Below are positions 9,986-21,248 of a stretch of DNA of 64,000 nucleotides, in pieces. Source of the stretch: Echria macrotheca (lineage: Eukaryota > Ascomycota > Sordariomycetes > Sordariales > Schizotheciaceae); NCBI GenBank assembly GCA_030411725.1, contig MU839843.1:620001-684000 (forward strand), read 5' to 3'. Each line of letters opens with the position of its first letter. Position 1 is the first letter of the stretch. The translations under genes were made by a program, and so were the position numbers. The notes under the pieces were generated by a model. It was given only the letters and a program-made list of their open reading frames with translations. It ran no database searches and had not been told where the DNA came from.

Positions 9986-12027
9986 CCAGTTGGCGTCCTT
10001 GGTTCCCCGGCTCCCCAGAACCACAACTGCCACTTTTAGCTCCCGACTCCGGGAATGAGCCCAAGAAAAGGAAAAATGGAGACGCGTCGTCGTCGAATTG
10101 TGTTCCTGTTGCCCCTTGGACCGTTACGCCGTCAAAATTGGCCGACGCAGGAACCAAGAAAAACACGTCGGAGTCCATGGTCCCCGTTCACCTGTTCAGT
10201 CCTGGTCACATGCGGCTAAGGTAGAGCGAGGGTCGGGTAAATTGTAGCATTCGCCTCGCGGCTCCGCGGTGGGCGGTTGAACCGCACACCTGGTCTTGTT
10301 TCCGTCCTACCTTGGTCGGAAACCAAACCCCCTCCCGCCTGGGCTATATGGAAATGCTGCTTAAGACGGCGGAGCGGCGCTTCGCATACTATAATTAAGC
10401 CTTTCGGCACCTACCCTCGGCAACCTGTTTTATACCGTGTTTCCGCCCTGTATTACCCTACTTCCACGGACGCTAATCTCTTGGCATCTCCCGGCCCCGG
10501 ACAGGCTGAAGCAACGCTGCCCTTCGGGTGCTGGACACGGGTCCCACGCCTGGTTTTCTCTGCTGCTGGCTCACTACCGATAAGTTTGCCGTGCTTTTCT
10601 CGCGATGCTCCGAACGACGCAGGGCAATCTACACCACGCGAGCTTTCTGATTCTCAATATCTGCGTCTTCAAGCGCCCCAATTGTGTCCTGCGAATCCAT
10701 GACATGTTTTCCTTTTTCAGCGACGACTTTGATGTTTGTATCCGCCAAAACGGGGGTATAAGCGCCCGAATCGTTTTGAATATTTCGGTGGTGTTCCTGG
10801 TAATCCTTTTCGATCTCCCTACAGGATACACGTGTATGCCCCTGGCGATGTACCTGTCAAACTATACAACTCCCGGCCCGTCACTACGTTACTGTTAGAT
10901 GTAATACTTGAATTCCACCAATCTGGTCTGTCCTACGATCTTGCTCATAGATCTGTGTTTCTCTTCCCCATACCAAGCCTTCGTCCGAGCCGTTACCCTG
11001 GCCCCCACATTGCATGCATACCCCGCGACAGCCTCCTCTAAGTTGGGGCAATCAACGTCAGACAAGAAGAAACTGCCTCGAGTAGGTTGTACCGAGAGGC
11101 ACCTTGATATTCATTACTTTTCCAACTACGACGTAGAATAAGTCCCAGGAACAGTACCTTGAGCAATCCCGGTCTCAATACCGGTCAGGTGGACAGAATA
11201 CCCTCCTTGTTTTGAATAACTGTCCGACTCCAATTCCCGGTCTCAATACCGATTCACGGACAAGAAATAACCATCTCATCTGCGGATCCGTTGATCAAAT
11301 TCCGGTCCGGCCCCGACACGGAGGAGAACACTATACAACGATTTTACCTCCTCAGGTCCTTCGCCCATTTCTGGTCCGCATGCCGAGAACGTCATTCAGT
11401 TCCCGGACCCAACATTAATGTCCGGGCCTCAGAGCAGACCAGAGCCATTCCCTGTCCTAGATCATCTCTCCTCCAAGACTCAGCCTTACACCTGACCATT
11501 ACCGACCCCAATACCGAGAACGGAATCCTCCCTCCTTGTGTCTCTAGTAGCCGCCCAGGTAACATCTGTCGCACTCCCGGTCTATTGTTGACGTCATGTC
11601 CCTCAAACCATCTCGCTGTTTCTATCCCAACGTTACCTCACCAGCTCCTTTTCGCAGACCCATCTCCATAACCATACTCATCACCTAGGAACCCGTCAAC
11701 AACCTCATGGTATCCCCTCCATCCCTTCCCGGACATCCTTCACATTACAACTCCTCATCTCATTCCCAACACCCTCCTCCATCCCTTCCCTCCAACAGCC
11801 ACCCCACATACCCAAACTCCTACCAAACCACGCCCAATACTGTTGTGCAGAAAAAAGGACATCCTTCCTTCCACGCATTAGAAATTCCCATTATACACGA
11901 CAAATATCTCCCTCCAAAACCAACCCAGTGAATCCCTCATCATCAACAACCCAAACTCCTCCCAACTCCCCAACCATCCCCAATCCCTCCCCCCAAAAAC
12001 CAGCCTAGTAAATCCCCCATCACATCA
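9986..12027. other. Intergenic region with short direct repeats
   Basis: No gene could be supported. A 16-bp direct repeat CCCGGTCTCAATACCG occurs at 11168-11183 and 11236-11251, and a weaker relative lies near 11507. From about 11640 onward the plus strand becomes strongly depleted of G and rich in C, A and T, running into the 3' half of the next gene. The repeat may be the remains of a mobile element, but no coding or terminal-repeat structure was seen. Confidence 0.4.
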
Positions 12028-12663
12028 TCAACAATAACTCATCCAAACCCCCACCCCACCACCATCCCCATCATCCCCACCCTCCACAAACTCCACCACA
12101 CTCCCCCCATCCCCTTCCACCACACCTTCCAAAGCCAAAGAAAAACACATCTGCCCCCGACAAGCAAAAGAATTCACCACTCTCTCAGTTTCACCCGCCA
12201 AATCCACAGTCCCCACAACACTCCCAGCAGCCGGCCCATCCAGCGCAACGACATCTATCCACCGCGCCGGTCCTGATATTGCTATTGATTTGGGCAGCGA
12301 CACGGACAAAGTACACGGGCCTATTGCGTCCGATGGGACGGTGAAGCCGATTTCGACTGGTGAACTACCCGGGGACGGGGAGAGGGAGATTGTGTAGGGC
12401 GGGGGGATGGCGGATGCGGAAGAGGGGGAGGGGCGGAGGAGGGGGAGGATTTTGTGTGTGCAGCCGCTGGATCTGTTACTGATTTTTTGAGCGAAGGATG
12501 GGGGGAGGATTGTGGTGTTTTTTGGGGTTGTTGAGTTGGTTAGGGGAGCTAGGGCTAGGGATAGGGGGTGCTGGTTTCGGTGGGATGGGAGGAGTCGTCT
12601 GGGGTGGGCTGTTGTTGAGCTGATCAGGAGCGGGAGGAGGAGGAGGAAGGAGGTGAGATGCAT
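12028..12663 (-). CDS. Secreted protein with a But2-like C-terminal domain
   Basis: A single exon of 211 aa starting at ATG. Residues 1-19 are a clear signal peptide (MHLTSFLLLLPLLISSTTA). After a Pro/Ser/Thr-rich segment, the C-terminal half reads IGFTVPSDAIGPCTLSVSLP, then ARWIDVVALDG, VNSFACRGQMCFSLAL and a terminal VWMSYC. The Cys-containing beta-sandwich pattern is like the But2 C-terminal domain seen in many small fungal secreted or wall proteins. Cys spacing suggests disulfides. Function is unknown; a cell-surface or secreted role is inferred. Base composition is odd: strand skew switches sharply inside the gene (see findings). Confidence 0.62.
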   Translation of the reverse strand: MHLTSFLLLLPLLISSTTAHPRRLLPSHRNQHPLSLALAPLTNSTTPKNTTILPPSFAQKISNRSSGCTHKILPLLRPSPSSASAIPPPYTISLSPSPGSSPVEIGFTVPSDAIGPCTLSVSLPKSIAISGPARWIDVVALDGPAAGSVVGTVDLAGETERVVNSFACRGQMCFSLALEGVVEGDGGSVVEFVEGGDDGDGGGVGVWMSYC

Positions 12664-13429
12664 TTTTTGGTTTCTTTTGTCGTTGTTGTCCCCCCTTTTT
12701 CGTTTTAGAGTCTGTAGGTTGGCTTGGAAGATAGGTAAGTCTGGTCCGGTTGCGTGTGACTGTGGCTGGTACGGGATGGCCCGATGGGGATCTTCGGGTC
12801 GCGGAGGGGGGGAGGGAGCGAAGGGGGTTGTGGTCGGTGAACAAGTGTGAAAGGTGAGTCTGATGGGGAATCAGGCCAGGAAACATCCACTTGAGACCCC
12901 TTATACACACCATCTGGTCCATTACCGCATCAACCGGACGTGTTGCGGGTTCAAGGCAAGAGGTCACGGCTCGAAATTCGGCATTGCATACCTATGCAGT
13001 AGAAAACGCAGTCCCAAACTTGGACTGCAAGGGTCAGATATGCCGATGATGGTACTGTCCGGTCAACGCACACGGTACCTGCAGAATGTACCTGACTAAC
13101 CATCGCTGCACCGATGTCAGCTTTGAATCCACCTCGTGCTTGACGCTGGATGAAATCATCATATTAATGCATCTGGCTTGTCCCTCTCACCGGCATCATG
13201 CGGGTTGACGCCAGACACAGTGTCTAGGTACCTAGATTGCTGTCAACGCTTATGCACAATAAGAACTAGATGCGAACAGTATGCGCACGTAGCCTGGGCT
13301 TGGGTACGGATGAGGTAGAGATGAAAATCGTATACGGGTATCTATAAGTATAAGCAAACACAAAACCAACCCGTATTCCCAATCATAATACATCACTCAT
13401 CCGTCTATTATCGTCCCAACCCGACCCAT
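12664..13429. other. Intergenic region
   Basis: No gene was seen. It holds the promoter side of the But2-like gene and a perfect 14-bp palindrome TCTAGGTACCTAGA at 13223-13236. Confidence 0.45.
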
Positions 13430-14471
13430 CTATTTATTATCCCCATACGGCCCCCGGCTATCCATCTGATGCCCCCTCTCATCGCTGTAGTATCCGCCCT
13501 GCGCGGGCGGTGGTTGCCTGGGATATTCCTCCCCATCGTACGCCATGGCCGCCGACGCAGTCAGCCGGGCGGCCGGGTCCGTCCACACGGCATTGCGCAC
13601 AACCATGGTCAGCAGGGCGAGCACCGACGCGCCGATCCAGAGCTCGAGCATCGGATACACGATCAGCTGGGCCTGGTACTCGTTCTCGGTCCAGTCGGGG
13701 ATCAACGTCTTGATCGTCGTCGCCACGGCGTACGCACACCGGATGATCCAGAGGGCCGAAGCGACGAGGAGGAGCGTGGGGATCTGTGGAACATATACCC
13801 GTCAGTTTTTTTTTTTTCTTCAGTTTCCATCAATGAGGTGTGATGCATACCCTGCCCAAGTCACCCGCCAACCCAGCCCCCTTCCTCCCCAGCTTCCCGC
13901 GCACATACACCAGCGTAGCCGCCGACCCAACCGTCACAGCCAGCAGGGTGAGATCAATAATCAGCGGCAACCACAAAATCCCGCCGCGATCAATGCGCGT
14001 CGGCGTGGCCCCGTTCGCGAGCGCGACATTCCGCCCGAAGAACGCAAGGTCCAGCACGAGAAGCAACAACCCACCCACGCACGCGTCCAGCCGCAGGAGG
14101 CGCCACCACGTCATCCGCCCCGTGGCCGCGTACAGGCTGCCGAGCGTGCACAGGTACAGCGCGAGCGTGATCCCGATGTCGGCCGCGTAGAGGACCAGCC
14201 CGGACACGAGATTGACATAGACGATCGCGTCGTCGGCCGTGTCGTCGCCCTCGGCCGCGATGATGGCCGTGAAGGTGCCGCCCAGGATGGCGCCGAGCGC
14301 GTACAGCGGCGGGGACGCGCGGACGAACCGGCGCGCGAGCCGGACCGGGGCGGACACGATGGGCGATTTCTTTCGTTGTTGTAGGCTGCGCAGCCAGAAG
14401 AATAGGATCGGGATGACGGCGAGGAAGCTGAAGGCCGTGTTGACGGCGTAGCCGGCGACGTTGTCGAACAT
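13430..14471 (-). CDS. Polytopic fungal membrane protein of unknown function
   Basis: Two exons, 14471-13851 and 13783-13430, with a 67-nt intron (GTATGC...CCACAG), encode 324 aa. About seven hydrophobic segments are visible, near residues 8-26, 55-72, 83-113, 127-146, 167-190, 207-226 and 243-265, separated by short loops. The loop before segment 2 is basic (RLARRF) and the C-terminal tail is Pro/Gln/Gly-rich and polar, so that tail is probably cytosolic. The seven-helix layout resembles the many fungal receptor-like or DUF-type integral membrane proteins, but no family signature is clear enough to name. Nothing in the neighbours suggests a pathway. Confidence 0.8.
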
Positions 14472-14984
14472 TTTTGGCGATACCTCGAAATCTCAATGTG
14501 GGGAGGAAAGAAAGACAGAAAGAAAAAAAAGGCGGGGGGAAGTCCGAAGATTTTTATCGTTTCAGCCATCCTCTTTCCCTGGTTCCCCAGCCCAGCTCCT
14601 GTATGATGAGGTGGCAGGGTCCTTGGCATTGGTTCCCGCTGCTGCAAGCTGCAACAGCCCTGTTGGTTTTCCAGAAGCTTGCCCGGCTTGGGACGTGGCG
14701 CGCATCATCGATTTTCTTGGACGCGATTGGTCACCCCAGACATGGTGGTCGTGGACGAATCCTTTTGCATCTTGGGCTGGCCAATGGTATGCGAGCAGCT
14801 CACCTCCCTCACCGGCAGTTTCAAGCCGACGCCACGGGGCGATGGAACCACACGACGTGTGCCAATGGTTGTCGGGTCCGTGGGATCAAGAGCCTTGTCG
14901 GGACAGCGTCATTGAGCCGCGGTTTGGGGTGTTGCGAGTGACGCAATCCTGGTCTGGGAGCTATATAGCAGGTGGGATTAACGG
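14472..14984. other. Upstream region of the membrane-protein gene
   Basis: No gene was seen. It contains the promoter of the minus-strand membrane-protein gene and ends at the MITE target site. Confidence 0.4.
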
Positions 14985-14986
14985 TA

Positions 14987-15341
14987 CAGTCAACCCTGCA
15001 CACAAGAATCACTATCTATAGGAATAACCGCCACGTAGGAATAATTTCCAGGCGACCGATTTTGTAAGGTGGTCTAAAAGAATAACCTCTTATCTCGAAT
15101 AATTCTTACAGATCTTGCTGACTCGCCACCAAGATTCTTGCGGTCAGGTAGAGTTCGGGTCTGAAATCGCACTTCCACCACTTCCATTACAGCAAACAAC
15201 TTCCCAAAAAAGTGATTTCTCGCACAATAACCCTGCGAAGTGGTACGTACCGAAAAAGTGGTCCACTTGGTGGTAGGAATAACCCCCCCATAAGAATTAA
15301 AATTTGGCCACGGACCCGATTCTTATACGCAGGTTTGACTG
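14987..15341. mobile_element. MITE with pogo/Fot1-like terminal inverted repeats
   Basis: A 355-bp non-coding element flanked on both sides by TA (14985-14986 and 15342-15343), the target-site duplication of Tc1/mariner-pogo elements. Its left end begins CAGTCAACCCTGC and its right end, read on the other strand, begins CAGTCAAACCTGC. About 24 bp of the two ends match with four mismatches. The interior has no transposase frame and carries further short inverted segments such as AAGTGGTACGTACC near 15238. A MITE is mobilised in trans by a related full-length transposase, which is not in this window. Confidence 0.82.
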
Positions 15342-15592
15342 TACACGGAAGCGGATGTGTAGCATTCAGGATCCTAGAGTACAACATCAATAGTGGCGAC
15401 TGAAGTCTTGTGCCGCTTGTCCGAAAGGGCCCGGAAAACTTCAAGAAGCGGTAACGCTTCTCCACGGCGCCGAGAATTTGGCAATCGTGTGTCCCGCGAT
15501 CTCAGCATGGCGGAAAACACGGGAGAGGTGAAAAACAAAAATCATAAAAGAATGTATCCCATAACGTAAAATAAAGGAAGAACGTGTATCAA
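15342..15592. other. Spacer between the MITE and the caspase-like gene
   Basis: No gene; presumably the 3' untranslated region of the caspase-like gene. Confidence 0.4.
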
Positions 15593-17402
15593 CTAGAAGA
15601 GAAACAAATAGGCAACGCTATAATATACGTACTGTATGCAGAACTGCATCAACATTTCTATCCCTCTATACCAGAACACCTCATAAGGAGAGAAGGTCTC
15701 GTCGTATCGATAAGACGGTTTCCACAGTACTTTAAAACCTCCTTCATAAAAAACGTGTGAGGGATCCATTATAAAGCTTAGATACCAGTGTGAACAGTAG
15801 AATATAATGTATACGACGAGAGCGTATACACTCTTCGCTATTCCTCCGAGTGTCACTGTGGGCGTTCCGAAATGGTCCAATACGGCAAAGCCCAAAACCA
15901 ACGGGATCAAGTCGGGAAAGCACAGATCGGACAAGCGCGACTGGAAAACGCCCATAACGACATTAAAGGGGAACAACGTGACGAGTATGAAGATAACCAC
16001 GGATAGTTGAGAACGGATGTGACTTGAATCGCGCTTTGTCGCCTGGGCGATTTCGAACAACTCCTCATTCAAGCGCTCCACCCGCTCCAAGCTCTGTGTT
16101 GCCCGAGCGAGGTCAACGCCAGGTGGGACTTTGATATATCCCGCCTTCTCTGGGCCGGGGTCCTTGCGCTCTGGCGGCGGGTTACTCGGGACGGCGACTT
16201 CGATTTCCTGCACAGGTATAGGGATACTCCGGAGCCACCGGCGCGTGACATCGACATCTGCGAGACTAAAGTCTCCATCTGGGCGGACTTTGACGGTAAA
16301 CACTCGGTTGGCCGGCGCAATCTTTGATCTGCGAACGCGGGACTCCTCGTGCAGCACCACAAACCCGCTGACCTGAGTCCTCGGCAAGGGAAACAGCTGG
16401 ATGCCGAAGTGTTGATGTCGGTGATGGCGGTTCTCCCGCACAAAATGAACTGGTGTCCTGCGATACTCGGGACGCCGTAGTCCGGGAACAGCATTGGCGT
16501 AGTCTAAAGCGTTGGCGATGCGGTAGCCGTCAGGTGCGATCTGAGTCGGGTCGAGCGCTTTGAGATGACTGAGGACTCCCGAGTAGATGGCCGAGACCGA
16601 GAACGGGCAGGTTTGCTGAAGCATGCGTTGGAGGACGGATATGAGGGCTGTTGTGAACGAATGCGGACCGGGGAGAGGTGCAATGGATTCGAAACCGCTG
16701 GCGCAGATGACCTCGGAAACTCCGCGACCTCCAGTCGAGCCTGCATTGGCGGCATAACAGCAGTCGAAGATAAAGAGCTTGTCGGCGGCAGCCTGAAGGA
16801 GGATTTCCTCGCACCCGTTCCAACTCAATTCGCGATAATATTCGTCGTCCTCATAGCGTCGGCTGAGATGCATTAGCTTCCGTCGCTCATCGTCAGATAT
16901 ATCGACACTCACTTGCTCCAGATCAGGTTTCGTCCAGAGTCGGATATCTGGCCGTGGCCCGCGTAATAGACAATCAGGAGAACGCCCTCCTCGTCGGTGG
17001 AGTCGACCCAGTCCAATATGACGCGGTTCAGCTGGTTAAACGACCTCTCAATCGGGATGGTGAGCTGCGACACCTCGAATCCAAAATCGCGATTGAAGAC
17101 AGTTGCTAGGGCATCGACTTCGGGAGCGACGCCAAGGTCATCGTACTCCCACCGTATTAGCAGCACGTGGACTCGGTCGTAGCGTGAAGGGTTTCGATCT
17201 GCTTTGGACACTCTCGAGGCTTCCTGTGATGGGATCGCCGTTAGAAATAGCGCAAGTGAAGCGTGGAGTGAAGAAAAATGAGCTTGCGAACCTGATTGAG
17301 CGCGTTGACCATTTTCCCAAAAATAACGTCTTGGTCTTGCTGTTGACGATGTCCGACAGCCGCGCCAGGCTCTACGGGCGCAGTTCGATCTATGTGCCCC
17401 AT
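15593..17402 (-). CDS. Caspase-like (C14) protein with C-terminal membrane region
   Basis: Three exons, 17402-17292, 17223-16913 and 16862-15593, encode 563 aa. Introns are 68 nt (GTTCGC...CACAG) and 50 nt (GTGAGT...CTAAT...CAG); removing the second joins NLIWSN to RRYEDDEYY. Residues about 53-260 form a caspase-like domain: VHVLLIRWEYDDLG, then YYAGHGQ with catalytic-type His127, and FIFDCCYA with Cys176. A middle region (about 300-375) has no name. A coiled-coil-like helix (about 396-424) runs into KRDSSHIRSQLSVVIFILVT, the first of three or four membrane helices (about 427-447, 457-473, 485-505, 542-563). The DSS-x-I-helix-TLFP arrangement recalls degenerate CorA-like tails of fungal proteins. 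Such proteins are associated with fungal immunity-like cell death, but the protease substrate and pore activity here are inference. It lies 485 bp downstream of a HET-domain gene on the same strand. Confidence 0.82.
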
Positions 17403-17887
17403 AGTGTTGTTGCTAGGTTTTTGGTTGAAGCGGTTGCGAGTTTACGGGGAGAGCATGTTGGGGAGAAATTTGGGAGGCCAGGCAACCAAAGCCTTGGTTT
17501 TAAGACCAGGCTCTGTCGTCGGTCGATTCTTTTCTCTCACCGACACTTCCAGGTTGTCGGGCGCACTTTCGGCATTTTCATGCATGTTGCCCAAAAAAGG
17601 AATTCCGGTTCCTCATCAATGCCACCTGGCCCCAATCAGATTCCAGGAATACCTCGCAACGATGAAGAGAAAGGAGAAGGAAAACGCACCGTACACCAGT
17701 CGACATCTGTCCGACAGAGGAACCGGCTTCAGCCCCGGCCTGTTGTCTCTCACAGCAGTTCGTCGAAACTTACCCAACCCGGACTCATCTGTACCTGGAA
17801 TCGCGCCCTGTCCACTCAGCCCTCCCTGCCCGAACTCCGACGTCGCTTGAGGCATCGACCGCGAATTCTATATGCTTCTACTAGGCT
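17403..17887. other. Spacer between HET and caspase-like genes
   Basis: Contains the 3' untranslated region of the HET gene and the promoter of the caspase-like gene, which are on the same strand. A 152-codon plus-strand frame here has no motif and is treated as chance. Confidence 0.4.
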
Positions 17888-19899
17888 TTATCCCAAGACA
17901 ATCTCTCTCCACTGCGGGCCGGGCAGGAAGCTTCTCAGGAGACCGGATTCCATCAGGTAACCGGACCCGCGCCGCTCCGCAATGGCGCCGTTCCACTTGA
18001 TCAGCAACACACTGTATTGCTCACCCCTGGAGTGCTTGTAGCCGAGAATGAGGGCAAGTTCGACTATTGACCCAACCTGTAGGTACTGATCTCCATCGTC
18101 GTCCTCTTGTCCAAGTTCGATCTTAGAATATACCGTACCGTCTGTGCCAGCCAGTTCCGCCTTCAAGATGAAAGGATCGATCATGGTAATTTCCAAGGAG
18201 ACCGTCAAGGTAAAAAACCGTAGGAGAGGATACGGAGGGTTCTCGTGAGCAGCTGAAAACCTTGAGGTAAAGCCAGACAGGCCACATTCGGTTTCCGACA
18301 TGTCGACTCCGGAAATGTGATACGGAAATGACCCCGTTATCTCGGTTGTGAAGTAGGAGCGATGCACCCGAGATGGGACGATCTCACCCGGCGCATGTTG
18401 ATACCATTTGATCCAAGTGCGCAAATCGTCACAACTTCCATCCAAAAGGAGGATAGATCTAACGAAGTTCACCTCACCACGCCAGCCCGCCCACGAGTAA
18501 CTTGGGAAGCCACTCCGGCGTTTGAGATTGGTACCACGGAATATGAGAGAGAAATCCAGAGCGAGTTTCGGAAGGCCTTGGATTAAGCTTGTCTCGAATC
18601 TAAGAGAGAATCGCCGCATAATCCCAGCGAGAGCCCGGAGAATGTCCGAATCATGTGTAAGGGCGCGTTGTGAGTATATAGAAACCACACGGAAATAGTC
18701 GCGTAAAGCCGTCTGAGTGCGCTGGTCCTCAGATCCAGGAGACTCGACCAAAGATCTTGCGAAGGACGGGTCCTGGGGCTTTGGACAGGGGTATCTGTCA
18801 GGACAAGCCTCGAGGCGGATGGATAAGCCGCAAGAAAACGCCAAGGAATTTTCGAAAAAATACAGGACTCTTCGGCTTAGAAGTCTCTCCTGAAACCTGT
18901 CAACCCGTTCAGTCAGGGTGATGAAAAGCTATTCGGAACTACTTACGTCCAAGCTCGCGTTTCGTACAAGGTGCGACTCAGGAGAAGCCCAAAGCTTTCG
19001 CAAAGTCCCAGGAATAAACCCGGCTTTACCTCATGGGCAAAGTTTCGGCGTACGCGGTCGCCATGCCGTACTCCAGGCAGACCTGCATTGGCGTTGTGGC
19101 CATGGCCAGCAGCAATGGTGAGCCACGCGTGCTCATAGATCTGATCCATGACGTTGACCCCCTGGCTGAGATCCCGGGGGTCATCCTGAATGAGGCAAAG
19201 TGAATCAACCCAGAGATAACGAAGGCCGAGTCTTCGCACTAGCTCGATTGCGTCACGTATGGTCCTGGGAATATGGTTATGGATGCTGTCAAAGATCCCG
19301 GGAACCAGCAACTGTTCTCTGTTCCTTTTCGTCAGCCCCAGGTTATCTGCCGAGCCCCATACGTAACTCAAAGTTACATATTGCTGCGGCTCATTTGTTT
19401 CGATCAGGCAACGCTGTGCAACGTCGACGAGGCGCAAAGATCCAAGGCCAGGGAACATTACCCCAAAGTTGACTTCAAGAGGTAGTTGAATGACGCAGCT
19501 GTGTTCCTTTGTGCAAGTTTCTATCCATCCGTTTATTCTATGTATGTCTGCGCGCTGTGGGAGGGCTCTGGGCACCGCGTGGTGCGAGGCTGCCTCGTCA
19601 TCGGAGAGGAATAAGATCTGAACTGCGTGAGAGATGCCTACTTGGAAGCCGGGGCGTCCGTTCTCATTTGAACACCAGTAGACGACGATGTCAGAGGTAA
19701 GTTGCCGAATTGAACCTTCGACTTCCTGTTTGGCGGTAACGCAATAGCTGACGAGCTGGCAAAACGGGCAAGTTGAAGCCTGCACGCGTTCCCATGGGTC
19801 GAGCTCGAATCTAGCTGCATTTCTAGGTTCGCCGAGTTGCAGGTTCTCGAAAGGGATTTGCGCACAACTGCTGCAAAGCTCGCCGACTTGGGCCATCAT
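17888..19899 (-). CDS. HET-domain (heterokaryon incompatibility) protein
   Basis: Two exons, 19899-18947 and 18896-17888, with a 50-nt intron (GTAAGT...TGACAG), encode 653 aa. The N-terminus has paired cysteines (CSSC and CPFC at about 9-12 and 44-47), common before HET domains. The HET domain (about 174-320) shows its three hallmark blocks: YVTLSYVWG, LGLRYLWVDSLCLIQDD and YETRAWTFQERLLSRR, the last assembled across the intron. The C-terminal region includes GFPSYSWAGWRGEV. HET domains trigger cell death when incompatible fungal strains fuse, and many members have unknown partners. The start is the first true ATG; the in-frame GTG at 19989 is not used. The next gene downstream on the same strand is the membrane caspase-like gene. 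Confidence 0.92.
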
Positions 19900-21248
19900 G
19901 CAGGAAAGGTGTTGTGTGAAGGTGGTCGAGATGAAGAAGTCGAATTCAGCACTCGTCGAGCGCTCCTTCCCCGTCGCGCTTCCCCTCACTAGGCATCAAC
20001 AGCGCATGTCCGGTCCTCAGGATCATCCAATCATAACACTTCGTACCCCACGTTTCACCAGGTGGTCGGTCTTTCCTTCTTCCCTTGTCACCTCCATGCT
20101 TGAGACAATTCCGCCAAACGCATCCCATTCATGACGCCCACCAAACAGTCGCATTTACCCAAGCAAGCCAAACCAGTCGACACAACCTAACGCTGACGGA
20201 GCAGCATCCAGCCTGCAACCCATCGTCGGTCATTCCGTCGCCTGACCTCGAATATGGACCTTGTCAGAAAGAAACATGCCAAACCAAAAGATACTTCAAA
20301 GGTCCGGTTCCCAAAAGGGAATTCAGTTATCCGCGGGCGTGGGGTGTGTATATCGGTCGGTGCTATTGACGGGCGGCATAAAGGGAAGGCTTCTAGAAGG
20401 AGTGGATGTGCTCGGCATGCCTGTGACACCCCTACGTGGGCAATATCGGCATGCAATGCACAGAAGGTTCGAAGAAGCAACCCCAATCATGCGGGCCAAG
20501 CATGTCAAATCCAGCCTTGGCCAGCCAACCGCCGTCTTGGGCCTTGCCCGTTCCGGCATGAAGGCTCGGAAACACGCCCGGTTCGGCGACAGATTCGAGA
20601 AGCAGGGAACCGCGGGTGATCAAGATCGCCATAGTGCTCAGCACTACACCCATATTGCCCGTTCTCCGCCGCGCTTGGAGGCGAACGGTGTCGCCGCATT
20701 GTGATTGGATCGTCGGCTGAGTCCGCGTTTGGACACTTCTACCCATCGTCGTCTTCCCTGGTTGTCAGAGGCGATTCTCGACCTGTGATTGGCTTAGACG
20801 GTTTGGTCTTTGCCTTGCGACAGCGGACAACTCGAGAACGCATGATGCTGACCTTCTCGAACATGCATCGAAGACACACTTGGGCCCGAGACTTTTTACA
20901 CTTCTTGAGCATCCCGCTCGCCATTCCATCCTCGGCCCAGGACCACGTGCTGAACATCAGCAGCTCCTTGACCTCCACCAAACCCCTTCGCACTTCACAC
21001 CCCTGCCGATTCCAGAAATTCCAGAATAGGTGTCTGCAGATCTCGTTCAACAAACATGGAACCGCCTCTTGTTTATCCTTATTATGCCTCTGAGGTAATA
21101 GCCCGGCCCGCAGATGGGGCGTTATCCGCTATCAGTCTCCAGGGAGAGGCTCGAGACATGTGTTTACCTCCAGCTCAAATACTCCATATCACCAGCTGCT
21201 TGGCCATGCCTCGATACCATCGCAAACACTTTGCATACCTTTGCAAAG
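19900..21248. other. Divergent promoter region between HET and ankyrin genes
   Basis: About 1.35 kb with no supported gene, lying between a minus-strand and a plus-strand start. It must carry both promoters. Several open frames of 100-150 codons on both strands overlap each other and lack motifs. Confidence 0.45.

Noticed and set aside
19900..19989. N-terminal extension of the HET protein
   Set aside because: The upstream in-frame start is GTG, which is not a normal fungal start; the first ATG (19899) directly precedes the conserved Cys-rich N-terminus.
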